From positions 3,128,862-3,192,861 of the forward strand of contig OU696572.1 in assembly GCA_916048095.2 (NCBI GenBank): 64,000 nt of DNA, in the 5' to 3' direction. This stretch comes from Sacculina carcini (taxonomy: Eukaryota > Arthropoda > Thecostraca > Sacculinidae). Under the pieces are notes generated by a model, which worked only from the letters and a program-made list of their open reading frames with translations, did not search any database and had not been told where the DNA came from. Numbering within the stretch: position 1 is the first letter of the stretch; every line of letters starts with the position of its first letter. Position numbers and translations under genes: made by a program. Positions 57,610-64,000 of this stretch are shown here, one piece after another.

Positions 57610-57617
57610 TGACGTCA
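57610..57617. promoter_or_regulatory. CRE palindrome TGACGTCA upstream of the transporter
   Basis: A perfect cAMP-response-element consensus about 360 bp upstream of the transporter start. An 8-mer can occur by chance, so the role is only possible. Confidence 0.35.
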
Positions 57618-58139
57618 CAACTGTATATGCCAAGCACGTCCCAGACGTCAAGTTTCTTTCGTTGCTTTTGTTAAAGTTAATGGATTTTTTTTTCACCTAA
57701 ACATTACTTTTTAATAACATACCTAAATAAAATCGCGAAGTTATATACGATGATTATTAAAAAGGTTTTTAAGTACTACATTGATGTTGAGTAAGTAAAA
57801 AGTTATTAGTTATACATACAGTGTACCCTGAATATAGGAGACGCGAACATAAGAGAGTGCTTCCTCGGCCCGTCTTCTATATTTGACGTGAACATTTGCC
57901 CGGATATAAGATAATTCTCCATTATCCTGACAATTGCCACATTTGAGTGCAACCGACACGAAACAGTGTGCCGCTATTATAAGACAGAAAGTATACTGTA
58001 CTGTACTTTTGTTGATCTCAAACATTTACGCATGTAAATTGGTGACAAATTGGAAGACCCTCGCTTTCAACATCACGAGCTAACTATAGATATGTGTGCA
58101 TGAATGATAGCGAACTCAATGTTAACTTCTATTAGGATA
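57618..58139. other. Intergenic DNA with MITE remnant
   Basis: AT-rich. At 57818-58005 imperfect inverted ends (ACAGTGTACCCTGAATATAGG and AAGTATACTGTACTGTA) and an internal CCCGTCTTCTATATTTGACG relate it to 22360-22457. No gene seen. Confidence 0.45.
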
Positions 58140-58391
58140 GTGGTGTATTTCCTGTGGGCAATTCGCCACTGGTGGGAAATGGAAGAGTTGTCAAGTGGGA
58201 AGCTAAAGGTCGGACAGAAAATGACAACTATGTGTGTTTTATCAATTCAAATTCGTTTATTTATCTTTCCAATTACCTCTTGATATGTACTTTATTGTAA
58301 TTTATTGAATTTATCAGCGCTGTTTTGGAAAATGAAGAGCTGGCTCATTGAAAAGTGGGGAATCAGAGAAAGAAAGGTTAAGAATCACTAG
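58140..58391 (+). mobile_element. hAT-like MITE, uninterrupted relative of 10227-13301
   Basis: Contains GCAATTCGCCACTGGTGGG, GAAGAGTTGTCAAGTGGGAA, TATCAGCGCTGTTTTGGAAA and AAAAGTGGGGAATCAGAGAA in the same order as the split copy, and ends GGTTAAGAATCACT. It shows the pre-insertion sequence for the LTR/viral chimera. Confidence 0.7.
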
Positions 58392-58526
58392 GATAATTGA
58401 AAAAATCATTTGCAGTATATTGAGTATATCATAGCGCCTACTACATCTGGACTTGTAGAACTCTGTGTATATGTGTGTGTGTGTATGTGTGTCTGTGTGT
58501 GTGCATGAGTTTATGGGTGTGTAACA
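58392..58526. other. Short (TG)n and non-coding DNA
   Basis: TATGTGTGTGTGTGTATGTG run at about 58469-58505. Nothing else. Confidence 0.45.
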
Positions 58527-58865
58527 CAGTGCTTCTTAAACTTTTTCAGTGATGGCACCATTTTAACTATCAGCAGTCACTTCTCGCACACACCCTGAAT
58601 TCCTGATAGCTATATGGAAAAAGATATATGAAAAAACATACGACGTAATACAATTTTTGCTCAATATTAATTCATTCAGCTCAAAAGTTTCAGCTCAAAA
58701 GAAACTAACACGGCAAGTTCTATGGACCGACTGCTTCTCAACACAACAGCTCGATACGAACAGGTCACGCACACACACACACACACACAGACAAGCACAC
58801 TAACATACATTTGGTCGATCACATTCGCAATCACCGACTCCGTGGTGTACTGATAGCAGGTTGAC

Positions 58866-59088
58866 GCTAAATGTGTAAGGATTCAAGAACATTAGATTGA
58901 GAAAATTTGATTTAACGAATTTCTTCCAGTCCCTCGCCTCCTGCAAAGGCAGTACATTACATTAGAACGCTAAACCTAACCTAACCTAAAATCTATGAAA
59001 AATATAGAAACGTTGTTGTGCGTTTTGTGAGCGTTTTTTTTAGATAAATTAGCTCAATTTAATGTTCTTGAATCCTTACACGTTTAGC
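58866..59088. mobile_element. MITE with long inverted ends, copy 2
   Basis: Left arm GCTAAATGTGTAAGGATTCA plus AGAACATTAGATT, matched in reverse by the right arm ending TGAATCCTTACACGTTTAGC. Inverted repeat of about 30 bp with one or two mismatches. Same family as 14879-15072. The middle has CCTAACCTAA, shared with that copy. Confidence 0.75.
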
Positions 59089-59909
59089 CTGGACCCGCGA
59101 GATGTGGTTTCACGTGACGCACCACATACTGCTTATACAGGATTTTCACTGAATTTGCAACACTGGTGTGAGCATTTGATGGTGCATGGACATATGTGTG
59201 TATTTGCGCGTGTGTATGCACCTGTGCATATGCGTCTGTGTCTGTATGTGTGTATGTTTGTTGTTTATTGGGGGTTAACAAATCGTTTGGTTAGGTTAGG
59301 TTAGGAAGCCATAAAGACCGTGCGAAATTTGTCAATCTAAATACACGATAAGGCCAATACGTGTTCGAATGTAAGCGTTCAAAAGTTTGAAAACCACTGA
59401 ACTACATACAGCTGAGGATAGATTAGCGAAGATGTTCACCCGCTTAAAATTCAGTCACTAGATACGCCACTATCAAATGCACTCACATGTATCATTTTAG
59501 CCAACGTCGATATACATCGCATCGTATTGCAATCGCCGAACATTGGCCGTGATGGTTGGCCAAAACGGTAGTAGATCCTGTTTATTGAATCATATTTAGT
59601 TATGTTGTTGTTGTTACTTATTGAATCATACTTTTATTTATTTTTATTTATTGCTGGTTGTTTCATACTGAATCATATTTATTGTTTTTTATTGTTATTT
59701 AATACATATTTATTCATATTTATTCTTATTTATTGATGGTTGTTATTTAATGAATCACATATTTATTGTTGATTGTTATTTATTAAGGAACGTGGGCGGA
59801 GTGATATTATGGAGTGTTATTGGATGATGGTTTATTATTTATTGTTATTTATTTATTATTTTCTTTTCCTACTTTCTTTCTAGAATTTTTCTCTTTTCGA
59901 ACTCTCTTT
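59089..59909. other. Intergenic, AT-rich, no gene
   Basis: TG-rich stretch at 59190-59260, three TTAGG units at 59291-59305, and a TTATTTATTG/TGAATCATATT-type low-complexity run at 59580-59860. An 80-codon ORF at 59062-59304 has no protein-like features. Confidence 0.45.
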
Positions 59910-60020
59910 CTCTCTACATCTTTTGGTTAGCTTCCAGTACATGGGGCCACCGCAGGGTGGTAATAGTGCTTGCACTCTTCCCATGCTACTGGATTTGCCT
60001 GTAATTAATAATAATAATTT
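59910..60020 (+). repeat. SINE-like repeat, copy 2
   Basis: CTCTCTACATCTTTTGGTTA, GGGGCCACCGCAGGGTGGTA, CTTGCACTCTTCCCATGC, ending TGTAATTAATAATAATAAT. Near match to the minus-strand copy at 15235-15356 and to 8000-8109. Confidence 0.68.
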
Positions 60021-60527
60021 TCTTGCAAGTTGTTGGTCGCTTTTACCAAGTCTTTTAACAGCATTTGGCCGATGTTGTATTGACGTAACGTTTCGGAATT
60101 TATTTAATCTCCATTCCCAACCACTGGTGGTATTTATTTCTCTAGACATCTTTGTATTTATATGTGTATATTTATATTTATGTGTGTGTGTTTGTGTTTA
60201 TCCACGTGTATGTGTGTTTGTGTGTAGGTGTATGTACAACTGACTCGACAAAAGGCCTATGCAATCGCAATCGTGAGACCCACGATATTGCACATTGAAT
60301 TATTCCAAGAATCAACTGCAGTACTCGATTTTGCACACACACACGCACATGCACACACACACACACATACACACGCACATACACACACACACACGCACAT
60401 ACACACACATTTACTCACACGCGCGTGTTGACGAGCGTGAGACCAACAGCGCTCCCACGTGAAAAAAACCATAGGATGATCACGTGACCCGAGTCAGCCT
60501 GTCTTTATATGTGTGTGTGTGTGTGCA

Positions 60528-60561
<34 letters not shown>

Positions 60562-61800
60562 ATGGCCAAGCCCCCCCCCCCACCCCCACTTGCACTAGGG
60601 GGAGTGAATAGTGCCGTCGTAGCCAGCGGCGTAGGAGTGTAGATGTATGAAGCGGCACAAGAGCTGCTGAAACGTTGAATTATCGTCTATATTTGAGCTG
60701 CATTTCTGAGTATACTATTTCATATTTGCTGTTTTAATCTCAAATATTTGAATTAAAGCTAGATCTATTGTAAATAATGATCTACTCCGGTTATGTGACT
60801 GAAAGCATGTACTATTATAAGAGGTTCGTATTTTCAGCTATATCGACATATGAACTTGTTAATTCTCTATTACAGTCGTGTTGAAACACACAGTTTCTTG
60901 GGGCTAAGAGACCGGCAAGCATGCATGATGGGGGCGGGAAAAAAACATCGCCCCGAACATCAAAAAGCCTAGCTATGCCCCTGTCTGATATATCACGGAT
61001 CTATCTTGTATGACGCTTTTGCCTAGTAATATGCATGTCGTTTTGCTTACCGATGCTGATTTTTATTGTATTTCGCTTGTATTTTCACTGTTTTTGTAAC
61101 TGGTGAATTTTTGTTAATGTTTGTGTTCCTATGTGACATAATTTTACATTGCCGATTGGCTGATATATATTTTTGTTTTTCGCGCATATGTTTATAGTTA
61201 TTGGACGCTATATCAAGAAAATGGGAAACGATAAAAATGACAAAGATAAAAATGTCAAATGGTGTCATTTTGATCTGTGTTCCAATTAAATACATGAATT
61301 CTTATTATTTAGATGTATATGTCCTCTCCCTCGTTGAAATCCTTCTTGAAACAGCTATTATTCTCACCTTGTTTCATAATTGAATTAAACATAATATTGC
61401 ATGTAGTTGATGATACCAATGTATGGTGAATTACGCGTATGTTCATGAGCGATTTGATGGCTTATATTTGTGTTTTATTTGTACGAATGTTGAATTTATA
61501 CATATGCATGTATATATATGTGTGTGTATTTATGTATATGTACATATATATGTGTATGTGTGCTAAGGACTACTAAATACGTTACTATACACTAAACACT
61601 AAATACGAATATAAATACTAAATACGTATTTATTAGTCCTTGGTGTGTGTATATATGTGTGTATATGCCTATATACATATGGGTTATATATGCATAGCCC
61701 GTCTGACGCATGTGTTCAGGTTGTGAGTGAATTCTAAATTGTCGTCTACGCTAACGGTATCTTTCACAGCGGATTAAGAGACGCCGCGCGTTGACAGCGG
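60021..61800. other. Intergenic DNA with microsatellites, no gene
   Basis: (CA)n with ACGCACAT interruptions at 60335-60418, (TG)n at 60510-60560 followed by a C-run, AT/TATATG repeats at 61495-61690 with a TACTAAATACG repeat at 61571-61635. Nothing else recognised. Confidence 0.5.
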
Positions 61801-61837
61801 CTGCGGTATGATTGATTACCTGTGTAACTTACCTGAT

Positions 61838-62104
61838 AACACACACGCCAACACACACACACACACGCACAGACATACGCGCAGACACACGCACGCACAG
61901 GTGATATGTGAGGAAACTAAGCAGACGCCATGGAGCCTATATGTCTGGAGGGACAACCACCCACACACACCCACACGCACACACATACACATACACACAC
62001 ACACACACATATATATACACACACACAGGATATGCAGACAGACATACAAACTGACGGACGGAAGTTGGTCCATGAAAACGAATTTCCCCTCACCAAGACA
62101 AGCA

Positions 62105-62148
<44 letters not shown>

Positions 62149-62150
62149 AG
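61838..62150. repeat. (AC)n-rich tracts
   Basis: Three interrupted (AC)n blocks at 61838-61900, 61965-62030 and 62106-62148. They give false Thr-His ORFs. Confidence 0.85.
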
Positions 62151-62566
62151 CACTCGCATATACACTTGTTTACGTGTTCACACGGAGTAAGGTGGTGTGA
62201 CACCTGATTTGAGCGATGTGTGTTATTGGCGAGTGTAGGTGTCCAAATATTATAAGTGTAGTTGTCCAAATATTATTGTAAAAAATGTATATGTGTGTAT
62301 GTATAATATGCCTAATAAAAATGTACGTTTGTATTTATGTATAATAAAAATGGATATGTTTTTATCTGTGCTTTATATTTGTCCTGGAAAAAACTCCAGG
62401 ATACTTGAATCAACTTAGGAATGAATATTTAATAAAACAAATTTGCTATTACGTCGTTTGTGGTTATCATTTTTCATAAAGCTATCAAGGATCGAGGCTG
62501 TGTGCGCGAGAAGTGACTGCTGATAGTGAAAATGGTGCCATCACTGAATGAGGTTAAAAACCACTG

Positions 62567-62875
62567 ATATATACGAATATACACGAGGCATGCTTTCTTC
62601 AGTGGAACCAAGAAGAAAAGAAGGAAAGATTGGAACAAGGAAAGAAAACGACTGAAGCCTCCCTAAAATGTGCAAATTTACAGCCCCGGGCGGCAGATGA
62701 GACCATCAACTATTTTCGGCCTATTAAATTACATTATACATAATTCAATTGAAAGTATATTGCTTAAAGTATAATTTTTCACATACTTATAATTTTTATA
62801 AGTATTTCTCGTGTATTGCTATTTTTTGCTATGCATATGTTTATTATAGTACACCCAACTTGTAATTATGTACTG
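62567..62875. other. Intergenic, no gene seen
   Basis: Purine-rich patch GAACCAAGAAGAAAAGAAGG at about 62605, then AT-rich DNA. Confidence 0.4.
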
Positions 62876-62979
62876 AACTCAGCAGAATTATCGGAGGGGG
62901 GGTATAATTGAATATTCATGCCCCAGCCAATTTGTCGGGGGTATATATACCCCTATACCCCCAGTATCTGTGCCCGTGC
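62876..62979. repeat. Partial MITE, related to 54676-54989
   Basis: GGGGGTATAATTGAATATTC, CCAGCCAATTTGTCGGGG and CCCCCAGTATCTGTGCCCGTG match the right third of that element. The left part is missing or diverged. Confidence 0.55.
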
Positions 62980-63340
62980 ATAACTTCCATATCATAACTT
63001 TCATATAATAACTTAACATATCATAACTTTCCTCCCTTACAAGATTTTCCATTATTTAGCAAATTATATGCCAGATCAAACAGTTAGTATCAAAAACAGT
63101 CATATAAGAAAAGTCAATATGGGCTGGGTTTTCGTGTTCTCGGAGTACATATCCCGGATATACAAGCACATGGTTAAATACACACACACATACACACACA
63201 CATATACACACATACACACACACGCACATACGCAGACATATATGTGCTTACTTGCTTACGAGAAAAGTCAACAGGATGTTGGACTTTTGGCGACTTCATA
63301 AGATGGCGAAACAAATAGTGTATTTCCTGACACACACGCA
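62980..63340. other. Intergenic, no gene seen
   Basis: ATAACTTTC/ATATCATAACTT short repeats at 62980-63030 and (CA)n at 63180-63235. The 77-codon ORF at 63068-63301 runs through the (CA)n and is not supported. Confidence 0.4.
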
Positions 63341-63389
63341 GTGGCGGATTCAGGGGGGGGGGGGCTCAGAGGCCGGAGCTTTCCCGAAT
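63341..63389. repeat. Fragment of a CAGTGGCGG-type MITE end
   Basis: GCAGTGGCGGATTCAGG followed by a G-run, a partial relative of the hAT-like MITE that follows. Confidence 0.4.
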
Positions 63390-63397
63390 GTTTCCAT

Positions 63398-63677
63398 CAG
63401 TGGCGGCGCCAAAGGGGGGCTGTGACCCCTAAAACTATGCCCAGATCCCCTAAGCGCCCCCAAAAATCGTAATCATGGACATTACAATTTCTTACCACTC
63501 TAAATGAAACCCTGTAATTATGGTTCAATTTCGAGGACTGAATCAATGTGCCCCAGTCACATATTAAAATATTATGTAGTCAGCGTTCGAGTGTAGCTCT
63601 TCATGTTTCGCCAGGCCAACAACTTTTTCCTTAGCCCCCCTCAGCCCACCCATTGGAAAATCCTGGTGCCGCCACTG
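63398..63677. mobile_element. hAT-like MITE, CAGTGGCGGCGCCA family, copy 3, with TSD
   Basis: 280 bp between CAGTGGCGGCGCCA and CCTGGTGCCGCCACTG. Flanked by identical 8-bp repeats GTTTCCAT (63390-63397 and 63678-63685). Inverted ends plus an 8-bp duplication are the hallmarks of hAT elements. Confidence 0.85.
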
Positions 63678-63685
63678 GTTTCCAT

Positions 63686-64000
63686 CAACTCTTCATAACC
63701 AAGAAGTTCACTAAAAGTGCTCAAGAACACTAATATTTTCTGTAGAGTTAGTTGATATAAGCATTAACGCAAAGCATATTCGCACATGATTGTGTGCGTG
63801 TCAATGTGTGTTTATATCATTGCAAATTCCCCAAGTCATGACATTCACACGTTAACTAGACATTCATACATTCACATATATACACACACAAATCAGGGTG
63901 CACATAGGTCCCTTTTTTCCCGGATATGCATTTTTTGAGGGCTGTCAGGTTCTTTTAGTGAAATACTTCAAATGTGCGGGGATTTAGTTATATAGTTTGT
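63686..64000. other. Right end of window, no gene seen
   Basis: AT-rich DNA with CATTCACA/CACACA words. Nothing to annotate. Confidence 0.4.

Larger units (their letters stand above)
58527..62566. repeat. Pair of long inverted arms, about 100 bp each
   Basis: 58527-58625 (CAGTGCTTCTTAAACTTTTT, then CAGTGATGGCACCATTTTAA and CAGCAGTCACTTCTCGC) is the inverted partner of about 62470-62566 (GCGAGAAGTGACTGCTGATA, AATGGTGCCATCACTG, ending AACCACTG). They may be the two ends of one 4-kb hAT-like element or two separate MITE ends; the flanks (GTGTAACA and ATATATAC) do not match, so the single-element view is not proven. Confidence 0.45.

Noticed and set aside
59291-59305. Three TTAGG units, the arthropod telomere repeat
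   Set aside because: Too short to mean an interstitial telomere or to fix the clade; CCTAACCTAA also occurs inside a MITE here.
61047-61383. Small ORFs on both strands in AT-rich DNA
   Set aside because: No protein-like composition or motif; the region looks like plain intergenic DNA.

Overview
This window is eukaryotic and almost certainly from an animal. It has spliced genes with GT/GC-AG introns, non-LTR and LTR retrotransposons, hAT-, pogo- and Harbinger-like DNA elements, SINE-like repeats and very large amounts of (TG)n/(AC)n microsatellite. I cannot fix the clade. SSR-rich invertebrates such as crustaceans are one possibility, but nothing here is diagnostic.

Three host genes can be supported. 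(1) A minus-strand gene of nine coding exons (51562 down to 4967) encodes about 888 aa: an N-terminal membrane segment, basic NLS-like patches, FSFG/LSFG repeats and a C-terminal RARRRR tail. This is the architecture of the membrane nucleoporin POM121. All eight splice junctions agree in reading phase, although intron 2 is about 33.9 kb and filled with retroelements. (2) A head-to-head neighbour on the plus strand (52021-54345) encodes a 774-aa protein with an N-terminal coiled coil and a long Ser/Thr-rich tail. (3) An intronless SLC7/LAT-type amino-acid transporter lies on the minus strand (55676-57247).

From 1 to 4925 there is a dead pogo/Tigger element, a small non-autonomous LTR retrotransposon (2708-3982, TSD ACAT) and a MITE. 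From 4967 to 16383 lie exons 9 to 3. Intron 5 holds a 1.57-kb hAT-type element with an 8-bp TSD, and a MITE split by a chimera of an LTR retrotransposon and a decayed L polymerase gene from a mononegavirus-like virus (10437-13256, TSD ATAT). Intron 2 (16384-50256) holds a 4.8-kb LTR retrotransposon (17135-21930, TSD TGAAG) inserted in a pogo-like element. It then holds a chain of CR1/L2-like LINEs, each separated by pure (TG)n of up to 1.8 kb. The last two LINEs are copies of one 6.72-kb unit. From 57.6 kb to the end I see only MITEs, a SINE-like repeat and microsatellites.

The most notable observations are four. The viral L fragment sits between LTR ends with a target-site duplication. The LINEs insert repeatedly into (TG)n. 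The heptamer GGGAAAC sits exactly at the ORF1 stop in the LINEs, and also at the gag/pol overlap of the unrelated LTR element, where a stem-loop follows. The retroelement and microsatellite array lies inside one intron of the nucleoporin-like gene.
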